A DNA stretch of 40,847 bases. Source: Xanthobacteraceae bacterium. GTDB lineage: Bacteria; Pseudomonadota; Alphaproteobacteria; Rhizobiales; Xanthobacteraceae. Made by a program: the position numbers and the translations under genes. The stretch covers positions 1 to 40,847 of the forward strand of contig JASHQS010000125.1 of assembly GCA_030038995.1 (NCBI GenBank), given 5' to 3'. Positions 9,113-18,245 of the stretch are shown here, in pieces. How positions within the stretch are numbered: the first letter of the stretch is position 1; each line of letters starts with the position of its first letter. The notes under the pieces were generated by a model that searched no databases, was not told the DNA's origin, and saw nothing but the letters and a program-made list of their open reading frames with translations.

Positions 9113-9757
9113 ATGACCAACCAGCCCGCTCGCGCTGAGGACGAAGCGGTCCGTTCCGGCGAAGCTGCCGCGCCCGGTTCCGCGCCGACGCCGCCCGCCG
9201 ATGCCGCGGCCGCGGCCGCGCAATCCGCGGCGGAGCCCGATCCGGCGGCCGTGGCGTCGGAACTGAAGGACAAGCTGCTGCGCGCGCTTGCGGAGATGGA
9301 AAACTTGCGCCGGCGCACGGCTCGCGAAGTCGCCGATGCCGAGCTGCGCGGCATCGCCTCGTTTGCCCGCGATCTGCTCGGCGTCGCCGACAATATGCGG
9401 CGCGCCCTCGACACGGTGACGCCCGAACTGCGCGACAGCGCCCAACCCGGCGTCAAGGCGCTCATCGAAGGCGTCGAACTGACCGAGCGCGAACTGTTGA
9501 AGGCGCTGGAAAAGAACGGCGTGCGGCAATTCAATCCACAGCGCGAAAAGTTCGACCCGAACTTGCATCAGGCAATCTTCGAAGTGCCGGACGCCTCGGT
9601 GCCGGCCGGCAGCGTCGTGCAGGTGGTGCAGCCCGGCTATATGCTGGGCGACCGTGTGTTGCGGCCGGCGCTGGTCGGCGTCTCCAAAGGCGGCCCGAAG
9701 GCGGCGCCGGCGCCCGCAAATAACGACAACGCCAAGGCTCCGGTGCAGGACTCCTGA
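9113..9757 (+). CDS. grpE: Nucleotide exchange factor GrpE
   Basis: Exchanges ADP for ATP on DnaK as a homodimer. After an Ala/Pro-rich disordered N-terminus (about 45 residues) comes the long dimerisation helix with [18 protein letters not shown]. The C-terminal beta domain carries [16 protein letters not shown] and [20 protein letters not shown], the GrpE signature. The ATG at 9113 is preceded by GGGGAAAA; an in-frame GTG at 9101 would add four residues. Length is 214 aa. It pairs with hrcA, as in related genomes; its partners dnaK and dnaJ are about 5 kb downstream. Confidence 0.96.
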   Translation: MTNQPARAEDEAVRSGEAAAPGSAPTPPADAAAAAAQSAAEPDPAAVASELKDKLLRALAEMENLRRRTAREVADAELRGIASFARDLLGVADNMRRALDTVTPELRDSAQPGVKALIEGVELTERELLKALEKNGVRQFNPQREKFDPNLHQAIFEVPDASVPAGSVVQVVQPGYMLGDRVLRPALVGVSKGGPKAAPAPANNDNAKAPVQDS

Positions 9758-9861
9758 CGGCCGCTGATTTCGTCTCGATCAGGCAAGGCCGTTGCGCTCG
9801 ACGGCGCACCGCGACGGGCCACATAAATCACTCGCAACTATAAGGCGTCCCGGCAATCGTT

Positions 9862-10857
9862 TCACTTGAGCTCGATGCTGGCCCGCACGCTGCGCAGCCG
9901 CGCCAGCTCGCTGTCCCAAATGGGTGCGCGGGCAATGCCGACCATCTGCAGGAAGCTGCCGTTGCCGAAGCGCAGCCACTGCACGACCATCATGTCGACG
10001 CCGGTGCCGGCGTCCTTGGCGTGCGCGACGGTCTCGAAGCCGTCCTGATGATCGAGCCGCACCGGCTCGGCCATCGTAAACTGGATATCCTTGATGCCGC
10101 CGATGGCGCCGAAGGCGGCGCGGGCAAAATTCGCTCGCGCATCGTCGGCGGTCGGGCCGCCCGGCGCGGCCACGATCGTGCATCGCGCATCGTACACATA
10201 TTCGGGCAGGTCAGGCGTCACCACCATGTGCGGATAGTCGGGCCGATCGATCAGCAACAGCGCCCGGCCGGGAATGACGTTGACGATGCGAAACCCGGCC
10301 AGATCGCCGACGGTGAACGGCAGCATCGTCAGCAGTTCGGTCTCGGGCACCTTGGCGCGCTGCGCAAGGCTGTTGAGCGCGGCACGCACCGCGGCATCCG
10401 AATACGCCTTGCTTTGCTCCGGCACCTGCACGCTGACGATTGCGGTCAAGTTATGTGCTTCGGCAAGCAGCAGCCACTTGCGATACGGCGTCTTGTCGGG
10501 CGCAAGTTGCGTGCCGACGACCAGAACGGCCGTGCCGACGGCAAGCTGCAGGGTGTCGCGCTTTTCGACGGTGATGCCCTGCTTCTTCAGGGCGTCGGCG
10601 GTGAGCGTCTTTTCCACTTCGGCGTAGGCGCCGCCGGGCAGTGCGGTGATCAGGATGGCGGCCTTGTTGTGGATGTCGACGAATCCGGGGAACGTCTTGG
10701 CCGCGACCATGCCGGCCGGCGGGACAAGCCCGAAGCGCGAGCCGGTGGGGAAGACCGGGTCGGCAGCCGATGCCGGAACGGTGAACAGCGCCAACACGAG
10801 GCTCGCGGCCAGTGCCGCCATTGCGGCGGCGATGAAGCCGGCTTTTTCCGTGGTCAT
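9862..10857 (-). CDS. Exported protein of unknown function
   Basis: 331-aa protein with a clear Sec signal: a short charged start (MTTEK), a hydrophobic core AAMAALAASLVLALF and an A-S-A-A cleavage site near residue 31. The rest is soluble, with no membrane segment and no enzymatic motif I recognise. It contains LPGGAYAEVEKTLTADALKK and two beta-rich halves, suggesting a periplasmic binding or chaperone-type role, but that is a guess. It starts 16 nt after the alkB stop on the same strand, so the two are probably co-transcribed. I recall similar conserved exported proteins in Bradyrhizobium but no function for them. Confidence 0.75.
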   Translation of the reverse strand: MTTEKAGFIAAAMAALAASLVLALFTVPASAADPVFPTGSRFGLVPPAGMVAAKTFPGFVDIHNKAAILITALPGGAYAEVEKTLTADALKKQGITVEKRDTLQLAVGTAVLVVGTQLAPDKTPYRKWLLLAEAHNLTAIVSVQVPEQSKAYSDAAVRAALNSLAQRAKVPETELLTMLPFTVGDLAGFRIVNVIPGRALLLIDRPDYPHMVVTPDLPEYVYDARCTIVAAPGGPTADDARANFARAAFGAIGGIKDIQFTMAEPVRLDHQDGFETVAHAKDAGTGVDMMVVQWLRFGNGSFLQMVGIARAPIWDSELARLRSVRASIELK

Positions 10858-10873
10858 GCTCTGCTTTTTCGGG

Positions 10874-11581
10874 TCATGCTGAAAGGCCTACGTTCTCGCG
10901 ATCCGGCGGCAAAGCCGCCGCGGCGCCCGGGCACGTCACCCGGCGCAGCGTCAAATTGAACCGGCCGCCTTCGGCGAGCAGCGTCGATGTGCCCGGCAGG
11001 ATGCGGTCGACGCCGTGAAAAGCAAGCCGCGCGCCGCCGCCCAATACCAGTGCGTCGCCGGAATGAAGACGGAACGAGCGCGTCGGATCGCCGCGGCTGC
11101 GGCCGCCGATGCGGAACAGGCATGAATCGCCCAGCGACAGCGAAAATACCGGCGCGTCGAAATCGTCCTCGTCGCGGTCCTGATGCAAGCCCATCTTGGC
11201 CGCCGGCCCGTAAAAGTTGATGAGGCACGCTTGCGGCGGATGCGGATAGCGGCCGAGCTCTTGCCATGCCGCACGGAGCAACGCGGGAATCGGCGGCCAC
11301 GGCCGCCCGGTTTTCGGATGCGTCGGCGCATAGCGGTAGCCGCCCGCATCCGAGACCCAGCCCAGCGGCCCGCAATTGGACATGCGGACCGTGAAGGGCC
11401 GCCCGGATGTCGGCATGCGTGGCGTGAAGAGCGGCGCCGCCGCAAGCGCCTCGCGCAGCGCCGCGAGCAGTTCGACCTGCCGTGCACGGTCCAAATAACC
11501 GGGATAAAGACGAAGCCCACTCGCCATATCGCCGCGCGTGAGCGGCCGTGCGTCTTGGTCCTGCCGGACGTCGGGCTTCAT
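10874..11581 (-). CDS. alkB: AlkB-family alkylated-DNA dioxygenase
   Basis: Fe(II)/2-oxoglutarate dioxygenase that removes methyl groups from 1-methyladenine and 3-methylcytosine in DNA or RNA. Seen: CLINFYGPAAKMGLHQDRDE, the N-x-Y...H-x-D metal and cofactor motif; the distal His in LAFHGVDRI; and an Arg pair in FNLTLRRVT for 2-oxoglutarate. A proximal MRMSNCGPLGWVSD-like segment (RMSNCGPLGWVSDAGGYRY) matches the nucleotide-recognition lid of E. coli AlkB. The start is uncertain: ATG 11581 is used here (235 aa); 11605 and 11527 are in-frame alternatives. It is divergent from the GT87 gene, 33 nt away. Confidence 0.92.
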   Translation of the reverse strand: MKPDVRQDQDARPLTRGDMASGLRLYPGYLDRARQVELLAALREALAAAPLFTPRMPTSGRPFTVRMSNCGPLGWVSDAGGYRYAPTHPKTGRPWPPIPALLRAAWQELGRYPHPPQACLINFYGPAAKMGLHQDRDEDDFDAPVFSLSLGDSCLFRIGGRSRGDPTRSFRLHSGDALVLGGGARLAFHGVDRILPGTSTLLAEGGRFNLTLRRVTCPGAAAALPPDRENVGLSA

Positions 11582-11614
11582 CGGATCTTTACCACTGCGC
11601 GACACCGTCCGCGC

Positions 11615-12877
11615 ATGTCTGTGCGCTTAAGGCACGACGGCATTGTGGCGCAAGCGGCCGTTTCGGGCAAAACGGCGGCGGACGAGCTTTACGCCAAATG
11701 GACGGTCGGCGCCGCCGTCTTTTTCGTCATGCTCGAAATTGCGTATCTGGCCATCGCCGGCCTGCCGCCGACGCTGCGGCCGTGGGTCGATGGCACGCAT
11801 TTCGTGCTCGGGCGCGATTTTCTCAACACCTGGATGGGCGCGCGGTCGGTTTTCCAGGGCGGGCCGGCGGCATGGTTCGACGCCGGGGCCTATAACGCCG
11901 CCTTGCGCCAGATGCTCGGCACCGTCTATCCCGAACATTACTGGTCGTACCCGCCGCACGTGCTGTTGTTCATCTGGCCGTTCGGTCTCATCCCGTATTT
12001 GCCGGCCTACGTCGCCTGGTGTGCGGTCGGAATAGCGCTCTATCTGTTCGCCTGCTCGGGCGCCGTTGGGCGCGACCGGCTCTTGTTCCTCGCCGTCGCG
12101 CCGGGCGTCGCAGTGTGCATCTTCTTCGGCCAGAACGGCTTTTACACCGCTGCGCTCTTGATCGGCGGCCTCATGTGTCTCGATCGGCGGCCGCTGCTCG
12201 CCGGGGTGCTGTTCGGCATTCTGACGGTCAAGCCGCAACTCGGCTTGCTGCTGCCGGTGCTGCTCGTGCTCGAGCGGCGATGGCTGACAATCGCCTCGGC
12301 GCTGGCGACGGCCGCCTGCCTGGTAGCTGCAACCGCGGTGCTGTTCGGTCCCGACATGTGGCTCGCATTTTGGCACAAGGTGGTGCCCCAGCAGCAATGG
12401 CTCACGGCGCACGGCGCGGGGCTGCTCATGGTCATGGTGGCGTCGGTGTTTTATGGCGCGCGCCTCATGCACCTGCCGGAAGGGGTTGGTTGGGCGATGC
12501 AGGGCTTGGTCGCGGCGCTCGCGGTTGCGGCACTGGTATGGACTTTTTGGCGGCGCCGCGACCGCACGCTCGCGCTGTCCTTGCTGATCACCGCCACCTT
12601 TCTGGCGACGCCCTACATCCTCAATTACGACATGGTGGTGCTCGGCTTCGTCGTCGCGCTCTTACGCGAGCGTACCGACAACACCATGGCCGATCATTGG
12701 CTGTTGCTCGCGGTGTGGACGCTGCCGGTGGCCATGATGCTCGCCGGCGCCGCGTTCATTCCGCTGGCGCCGATGGTGCTGATGGCGTTCGCCTGCCGGC
12801 TGACCTGGCGCCTCGCCCACGCCGCGGCTAACGCAGCAAAGCCGGAGCCAAGCGCGGCAACAGCCGTCGCGGCTTGA
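11615..12877 (+). CDS. DUF2029/GT87-family membrane glycosyltransferase
   Basis: 420-aa polytopic inner-membrane protein with about 9-10 hydrophobic segments (for example VGAAVFFVMLEIAYLAIAGL, HVLLFIWPFGLIPYLPAYVA and LSLLITATFLATPYI). It resembles GT-C type glycosyltransferases of family GT87, which use polyprenyl-phosphate sugars on the outer face of the membrane. Family-like features are the acidic first loop with G-R-D-F-L-N-T-W, the Y-P-P-H segment and L-T-V-K-P-Q-L-G, a typical GT87 stretch. The ATG at 11615 leaves only 33 nt to the divergent alkB. The frame is open further upstream, but that part is antisense to alkB. Acceptor and sugar are unknown. Confidence 0.82.
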   Translation: MSVRLRHDGIVAQAAVSGKTAADELYAKWTVGAAVFFVMLEIAYLAIAGLPPTLRPWVDGTHFVLGRDFLNTWMGARSVFQGGPAAWFDAGAYNAALRQMLGTVYPEHYWSYPPHVLLFIWPFGLIPYLPAYVAWCAVGIALYLFACSGAVGRDRLLFLAVAPGVAVCIFFGQNGFYTAALLIGGLMCLDRRPLLAGVLFGILTVKPQLGLLLPVLLVLERRWLTIASALATAACLVAATAVLFGPDMWLAFWHKVVPQQQWLTAHGAGLLMVMVASVFYGARLMHLPEGVGWAMQGLVAALAVAALVWTFWRRRDRTLALSLLITATFLATPYILNYDMVVLGFVVALLRERTDNTMADHWLLLAVWTLPVAMMLAGAAFIPLAPMVLMAFACRLTWRLAHAAANAAKPEPSAATAVAA

Positions 12878-14383
12878 TCACGCCGCGCGCGTCGCCTTCT
12901 CCGGCACCAGCCGCACGCTGTCGAGCGCTTCGCGGATGCCGGCCGCACCGGCTTCGTGATATTCGGCGTCCTCGTTGACGTTCCACAGGTCGTAGATTTT
13001 GGCGCCCGCCACGATATTGCGCGCCGCCAGCATCCCCGTCATCATCGCGTGGTCCTGGTTGTTGTAGCGGTGCATGCCGTTGCGGCCGATCAGGTGCAGC
13101 GTCGGATAGGCGCCCTCGAGATCGAAACGAATGGTGGCGACGTTATCGCGATAGCCGTCGTCATAGACCGGATACGCCTTGGCTTGCCGCACCACGCAAG
13201 CATCGACCACGTCTTCGGCGTGCAGCAGGCCGATCTGCGCCGCTTCGCTCCTGGCCAGCGCGATGAGATCGCGGTCCGGCGCGTTCCACAGCCCGTCGCC
13301 CTCGAAGCAGAAATATTCGAGGCCGAGGCAGCTCATGCCTTCCGGCACCATCTCGGGCGACCAGGAGCGGAAATTCTGAACGCGGCCGACTTTCACGCTC
13401 GGATCATGGATGTAGATCCAATTGTCCGGGAACAGCTCGGCCTTGCGCACCATCAGCGCCACGGTGAGAAAATCCCGGTAACGCAGCGCCCGGGCGTGCA
13501 GGAGCGAGATCGGCGCCGGCCGTAGTCGGCTTACCAGTTCGCGCAGCGGGGCCGAGCTGACGACGTGCCGTGCCGTGTAGGTTTCGCGCTCGCCGCCCGC
13601 GAGCGCGACATCGATGCGCCAGAGACGACGCGCTGCATCGAATTCGAGCGCGACGAGTTCGCGGCCCATCAGGATACGCCCGCCATGCGCCGCGATCTTG
13701 CGGGCGGCCGCCTCCCACATCATGCCCGGGCCTTTACGGGGGTACTGAAAGCTTTCGATCAATGTCTTGACCGGCGCGCCGTTGGTCCTGGCTTTGCCGG
13801 CAAGGCGCAGCGACCGTCTCAGTCCGTTGAGGACGGCCGTGGTGAGATCGAGGCCTTTTATGCGCTGCGCCGCCCAGTCGGCCGAAATCTCGTCGCAGGA
13901 CATGCCCCAGACCTTCTCGGTATAGGTCTTGAAGAAAATCTGGAACAGCCGCTCGCCGAACTGATTGCGTACCCACTCGTGCAAGGTGCGCGCCGGCGCG
14001 ATCGGCAATAGCTTGGCGTACGCGTAAGAAGCCATGCAGGCCGCGCTGGTGAGGAAGCCGAGTTTTTGCAGCGCCTCGAATGCCCGCAGCGGATAGGAGA
14101 AGAATTTGCCGCCGTAATAGATGCGCGACAGGCGCGGCCGCTCGATGAAATCATCGGGCATTATTTCACGCCACAAGGCGACGACTTCTCTCGATTTGGA
14201 GAAGAAGCGATGCCCGCCGATATCGAAGTGGAACCCCTTGTACTGAACGGTGCGGCTGATGCCGCCCACATAAACGGGATCGCGCTCGATGACCAGGACC
14301 GACCGTCCTTGCTTGCTCAGGCAATAGGCGGCGGTCAGTCCGGCCGGCCCGGCGCCGATCACGAACACTTCGGCGTCGCTCAT
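12878..14383 (-). CDS. FAD-dependent oxidoreductase of the protoporphyrinogen oxidase/UDP-galactopyranose mutase-like type
   Basis: 501-aa flavoprotein. The dinucleotide-binding fold is at the very N-terminus: VFVIGAGPAGLTAAYCLSKQ, then V-I-E-R-D (about 30-35) and GGISRTVQYKGFHFDIGGHR. The latter is typical of amine-oxidase-like NAD(P)/FAD proteins encoded near polysaccharide genes. The C-terminal FAD segment is LHLIGRNGMHRYNNQDHAMM. Such proteins often cluster with glycosyltransferases, and here it ends exactly against the GT87 gene (convergent, adjacent stops). A shared role in surface sugar metabolism is inference. Start ATG 14383 places the G-x-G-x-x-G motif at residue 9; the frame extends upstream to 14458 without family support. 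Confidence 0.8.
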   Translation of the reverse strand: MSDAEVFVIGAGPAGLTAAYCLSKQGRSVLVIERDPVYVGGISRTVQYKGFHFDIGGHRFFSKSREVVALWREIMPDDFIERPRLSRIYYGGKFFSYPLRAFEALQKLGFLTSAACMASYAYAKLLPIAPARTLHEWVRNQFGERLFQIFFKTYTEKVWGMSCDEISADWAAQRIKGLDLTTAVLNGLRRSLRLAGKARTNGAPVKTLIESFQYPRKGPGMMWEAAARKIAAHGGRILMGRELVALEFDAARRLWRIDVALAGGERETYTARHVVSSAPLRELVSRLRPAPISLLHARALRYRDFLTVALMVRKAELFPDNWIYIHDPSVKVGRVQNFRSWSPEMVPEGMSCLGLEYFCFEGDGLWNAPDRDLIALARSEAAQIGLLHAEDVVDACVVRQAKAYPVYDDGYRDNVATIRFDLEGAYPTLHLIGRNGMHRYNNQDHAMMTGMLAARNIVAGAKIYDLWNVNEDAEYHEAGAAGIREALDSVRLVPEKATRAA

Positions 14384-14772
14384 GGCGCGGCTCTGGCCAT
14401 ACGCGCGGGATGACGCGCGAGCGGCGCCGGTGCCGCCGCCGCGAAGGCATCGATGCAATTGGGCATCACGTCTCCCCTGGCGCTCGGTCGCTCCGAAAAC
14501 CTGCCATGCGGCGGATTCGGGCGCCGTTCGCCAGCGTGATCCGTGGCAGGATTTTCTTAATCGGGGGCTAGCGGCGCGGCCGCTGCTGCGGGGCTCTGCG
14601 CGACACCGTTAAGAGAGCCTCAATGGCGCGCGCCATCGACCCCATCGCCGCGTTCTCGCGGCAACGTCGCAGCTTGGGCGGGCATGGCCGGCGCGTCCCC
14701 GTACCGTTCGTTCACGGCCTGATCCGCATCGGCTTTCGGGCGCACAGAGCGGCTGTCCATCGGCATTTCTGC
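14384..14772. other. Intergenic region between FAD oxidoreductase and dnaK promoter
   Basis: About 390 nt between divergent genes. I see no convincing coding frame, no tRNA and no member of the repeat families noted elsewhere. It holds a GC-rich palindromic patch around ctagcggcgcggccgctgct (near 14568) and presumably the promoter of the leftward gene, which I could not pinpoint. The right side leads into the dnaK promoter. Confidence 0.5.
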
Positions 14773-14800
14773 CTTGCGGGCCGTTGACGCTCTCCTATAT
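14773..14800 (+). promoter_or_regulatory. Predicted RpoH (sigma-32) promoter of dnaK
   Basis: CTTG at 14773-14776 and CCTATAT at 14794-14800, separated by 17 nt, a very good match to the alphaproteobacterial heat-shock promoter. It lies about 115 nt upstream of the dnaK ATG (14916). No CIRCE inverted repeat (TTAGCACTC-N9-GAGTGCTAA) is visible here, which fits dnaK being under RpoH and not HrcA control. Confidence 0.65.
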
Positions 14801-14915
14801 GAGCCAAGGGAAATCGCCCGGAGCGTACCGGGCGATGTGAAGGCGATACGGGGGTCGGACTTAAAGGGCGCCTTTGGGCCTGCCCGACCTGCCGAGAAAG
14901 AGAGGATTAACAACC

Positions 14916-16832
14916 ATGGCCAAGGTCATCGGTATTGATCTCGGGACCACGAATTCGTGCGTCGCCGTCATGGAAGGCAAGACGCCGAAAGTTATCGAGA
15001 ATGCGGAAGGAATGCGGACGACGCCATCGATCGTCGCTTTCACGGACGAGGGCGAGCGGCTCGTCGGCCAGCCGGCCAAGCGTCAGGCCGTCACCAATCC
15101 GGAGCGCACGATTTTTGCCGTCAAGCGCCTGATCGGCCGGCGCTACGACGATCCGATGGTGGAGAAGGACAAGAAGCTCGTTCCCTACAGGATTACGCGC
15201 GCCAGCAACGGCGACGCCTGGGTCGAGGTCGAGGGCAAGAGCTATTCGCCGTCGCAGATTTCCGCGTTCGTCTTGCAGAAGATGAAGGAAACGGCGGAAG
15301 CCTATCTCGGCGCCAAGGTCGAGCAGGCGGTCATTACCGTTCCGGCCTATTTCAATGACGCCCAGCGTCAGGCCACCAAGGACGCCGGCAAGATCGCCGG
15401 GCTCGAAGTTCTGCGCATCATCAACGAGCCGACCGCGGCGGCTTTGGCCTACGGGCTCGACAAGCAGAAGACCGGCACCATCGCGGTCTACGACCTCGGC
15501 GGCGGCACGTTCGACATTTCCATCCTCGAAATCGGCGACGGTGTGTTCGAGGTGAAGTCGACCAACGGCGACACCTTCCTGGGCGGCGAAGATTTCGACA
15601 TGCGGCTGGTCAATTATCTGGCCGACGAGTTCCAGAAAGAGCAGGGCATCGATCTGCGCCGCGACAAGCTGGCGCTGCAGCGGCTCAAGGAAGCCGCCGA
15701 AAAGGCCAAGATCGAGCTGTCGTCCACGACGCAGACCGAGATCAACCTGCCGTTCATCACGGCTGATGCGTCGGGCCCGAAGCATCTGACCATGAAGCTC
15801 ACCCGCGCCAAGTTCGAGGCGCTGGTCGAGGATCTCATTCGCAAGACCATCGATCCGTGCCGGCAGGCGCTCAAGGATGCCGGCGTGTCGGCGGCCGAGA
15901 TCAACGAGGTCGTGCTGGTCGGCGGCATGACGCGCATGCCGAAAGTGCAGGAGACCGTCAAGCAGCTATTCGGCAAGGAGCCGCATAAGGGCGTCAATCC
16001 GGACGAGGTGGTTGCGGTCGGCGCCGCGATCCAGGCCGGCGTGCTGCAGGGCGACGTCAAGGACGTGCTGTTGCTCGACGTGACGCCGCTGTCGCTCGGC
16101 ATCGAGACGCTGGGCGGCGTGTTCACCCGGCTGATCGATCGCAACACCACGATTCCGACCAAGAAGAGCCAGGTGTTCTCCACCGCCGAGGATGGCCAGA
16201 CCGCCGTGACCATCCGCGTGTTCCAGGGCGAGCGCGAGATGGCGGCCGACAACAAGCTGCTCGGCCAGTTCGATCTCATCGGCATTCCGCCGGCGCCACG
16301 CGGCGTGCCGCAGATCGAAGTGGCGTTCGACATCGACGCCAACGGCATCGTCAATGTGTCGGCCAAGGACAAGGGCACCGGCAAGGAGCAGCAAATCCGC
16401 ATTCAGGCGTCGGGCGGCCTTTCCGAAGCGGACATCGAGAAGATGGTCCGCGATGCCGAAGCCCATGCCGAAGAAGACAAGAAGCGGAAGGCGGAGGTCG
16501 AGGCGAAAAATCACGCTGAAGCTTTGGTCCACTCGACCGAGAAGGCGCTGGCCGAGCACGGCTCCAAGCTCGGCGAGGCCGACCGCCGCGCCATCGAGAA
16601 CGCCATGGCCGACCTGAAAGAGGCCCTCAAGGGCAGCGACGCGTCGGCGATCAGTGCCAAGACCAACGCGCTGCAGCAGGCCTCCCTGAAGCTCGGCGAA
16701 GCCATGTACAAGCAGGCTGCCGAGCAGCCGGCCGGCGGGTCCGGTCCCGGCGCCGAGGGCAAGAAGGACGATGTCGTCGACGCCGAATTCACCGAGGTCG
16801 ACGATGACAAGAAGAACAAGAAGTCGGCTTAA
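14916..16832 (+). CDS. dnaK: Molecular chaperone DnaK (Hsp70)
   Basis: ATP-dependent cytoplasmic Hsp70 that binds exposed hydrophobic peptides, working with DnaJ and GrpE. The N-terminus [20 protein letters not shown] holds the first ATP-binding signature. [18 protein letters not shown] (about 190-207) and [15 protein letters not shown] (about 332-346) are the other two Hsp70 signatures, followed by the linker [13 protein letters not shown] and the beta-sandwich and lid domains. The C-terminus [12 protein letters not shown] is the usual bacterial acidic tail. At 638 aa it is standard. The ATG at 14916 is preceded by AGAGGA; the in-frame ATG at 14874 adds 14 non-family residues. dnaJ follows after about 210 nt. 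Confidence 0.98.
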   Translation: MAKVIGIDLGTTNSCVAVMEGKTPKVIENAEGMRTTPSIVAFTDEGERLVGQPAKRQAVTNPERTIFAVKRLIGRRYDDPMVEKDKKLVPYRITRASNGDAWVEVEGKSYSPSQISAFVLQKMKETAEAYLGAKVEQAVITVPAYFNDAQRQATKDAGKIAGLEVLRIINEPTAAALAYGLDKQKTGTIAVYDLGGGTFDISILEIGDGVFEVKSTNGDTFLGGEDFDMRLVNYLADEFQKEQGIDLRRDKLALQRLKEAAEKAKIELSSTTQTEINLPFITADASGPKHLTMKLTRAKFEALVEDLIRKTIDPCRQALKDAGVSAAEINEVVLVGGMTRMPKVQETVKQLFGKEPHKGVNPDEVVAVGAAIQAGVLQGDVKDVLLLDVTPLSLGIETLGGVFTRLIDRNTTIPTKKSQVFSTAEDGQTAVTIRVFQGEREMAADNKLLGQFDLIGIPPAPRGVPQIEVAFDIDANGIVNVSAKDKGTGKEQQIRIQASGGLSEADIEKMVRDAEAHAEEDKKRKAEVEAKNHAEALVHSTEKALAEHGSKLGEADRRAIENAMADLKEALKGSDASAISAKTNALQQASLKLGEAMYKQAAEQPAGGSGPGAEGKKDDVVDAEFTEVDDDKKNKKSA

Positions 16833-16873
16833 AGCGCACCCGCTCCTGATGTGCAGGTGTTTCGCACGGTTCG

Positions 16874-16922
16874 CCTCCCCCCAAACGGGGGAGGTCGACC
16901 GCGGAGCGGTCCGGAGGGGGGA
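16874..16922. repeat. Palindromic repeat between dnaK and dnaJ
   Basis: Perfect 8-bp stem CCTCCCCC/GGGGGAGG with a 5-nt loop (16874-16894), followed by gaccgc/gcggtc (16897-16911) and a second G-rich run. A related element stands at about 40177-40200 and beyond. The first hairpin could attenuate dnaK read-through into dnaJ, but it lacks a T tract. It resembles common rhizobial intergenic palindromes. Confidence 0.6.
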
Positions 16923-17043
16923 GTGAATCTCGCGATTTCAGACATTTTGCCGCTATGCCGTTTCCTGATCTGCGTCAGGGGAGACGGGATACTTTGCTTG
17001 CGCCAAATCGCTTCCCACATGTCTGTCGCCTAAGGGACCGGCG

Positions 17044-18180
17044 ATGGCCAAGCGCTGCTATTACGAGAGCCTCGCAGTCGAGCGCACCGCGAGCGAGAGC
17101 GAGATCAAGGCGGCCTTCCGCAAGCAGGCCATGGCGTGCCATCCGGATCGCAATCCGGGAGACAAGGAAGCCGAGCGCCGCTTCAAGGAGATCAACGAAG
17201 CCTACGAGGTGCTCAAAGACCCCGACAAGCGCGCCGCCTACGACCGGTTCGGCCACGCTGCTTTCGAACACGGCATGGGCGGCGGCGCCGCTGCGGGTTT
17301 CGGCGCCGATTTCGCCACCACGTTCTCCGACATTTTCGACGACCTGTTCGGCATGGGCGGCCGCCGCGGCCGCAGCTCCGGCCGCGAGCGCGGCGCCGAC
17401 CTGCGCTACAACATGGAGATTTCGCTGTACGAGGCCTATATCGGCAAAACCGCGCAGATCCGCATTCCGACGTCGGTCACCTGCGAAGCGTGCTCCGGCT
17501 CCGGCGCCAAGCCGGGGACCAAGCCCAAGACCTGCCCGATATGCGCCGGCCACGGCAAGGTTCGCCACGCCCAAGGCTTCTTCACGCTCGAACGCACCTG
17601 CCCAAATTGCCAGGGCCGCGGCCAAGTCATCGACAGCCCGTGCGGCTCGTGCGGCGGCTCCGGCCGCGTCACCCGCGAGCGCACGTTGTCGGTCAACATC
17701 CCGGCCGGGGTCGAGGACGGCACGCGGATCCGGCTTGCCGGCGAGGGCGAGGCCGGCGTCCGTGGCGGCCCCGCGGGCGATCTCTACATTTTCCTGTCGA
17801 TTGGAACGCACCTGTTCTTCCAGCGCGAGGGCGCCGACCTGCATTGCCGGGTGCCGATTTCCATGGTGACAGCCACGGTCGGCGGCGAATTCGAGGTTCC
17901 CACCATCGACGGCGGCAAGACCCGCGTGAAAATTCCGGAGGGCACGCAGTCGGGCCAACGCTTCCGGCTGCACGGCAAGGGCATGCCGGTGCTGCGCGCT
18001 CGCCAGAGCGGCGACATGTATGTGCAGATCGTGGTCGAAACTCCGCAAAACCTCACCAAAAAGCAGCGCGAACTGTTGATGGAGTTCGACCGGCTGTCAT
18101 CGACAGTGACACAGCCGGAATCCTCGGGCTTCTTCGGCAAGGTCAAGGAATTCCTCGGCGGCCGTGCGGGTTCGGCCTGA
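17044..18180 (+). CDS. dnaJ: Co-chaperone DnaJ (Hsp40)
   Basis: Stimulates DnaK ATPase and delivers substrates. The J domain is at residues about 3-70 with the HPD motif in [12 protein letters not shown], followed by a Gly-rich region ([14 protein letters not shown]). Four zinc-finger repeats C-x2-C-x-G-x-G follow: [24 protein letters not shown] and CGSCGGSG (about 147-215). The C-terminal substrate-binding domains follow. Length 378 aa, normal for type I DnaJ. Start ATG at 17044, 4 nt after a TAAGGGA. pmtA follows 65 nt downstream. Confidence 0.98.
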   Translation: MAKRCYYESLAVERTASESEIKAAFRKQAMACHPDRNPGDKEAERRFKEINEAYEVLKDPDKRAAYDRFGHAAFEHGMGGGAAAGFGADFATTFSDIFDDLFGMGGRRGRSSGRERGADLRYNMEISLYEAYIGKTAQIRIPTSVTCEACSGSGAKPGTKPKTCPICAGHGKVRHAQGFFTLERTCPNCQGRGQVIDSPCGSCGGSGRVTRERTLSVNIPAGVEDGTRIRLAGEGEAGVRGGPAGDLYIFLSIGTHLFFQREGADLHCRVPISMVTATVGGEFEVPTIDGGKTRVKIPEGTQSGQRFRLHGKGMPVLRARQSGDMYVQIVVETPQNLTKKQRELLMEFDRLSSTVTQPESSGFFGKVKEFLGGRAGSA

Positions 18181-18245
18181 CGGCCGGCTGGCCTTTGGGC
18201 TGCGGATGTTCTAAAAACCGCAATATTAACGGCAATATTCCTGTC

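Noticed and set aside
14384-14772. Possible small gene upstream of dnaK
   Set aside because: The open frames there lack a ribosome binding site and sensible composition; treated as intergenic.
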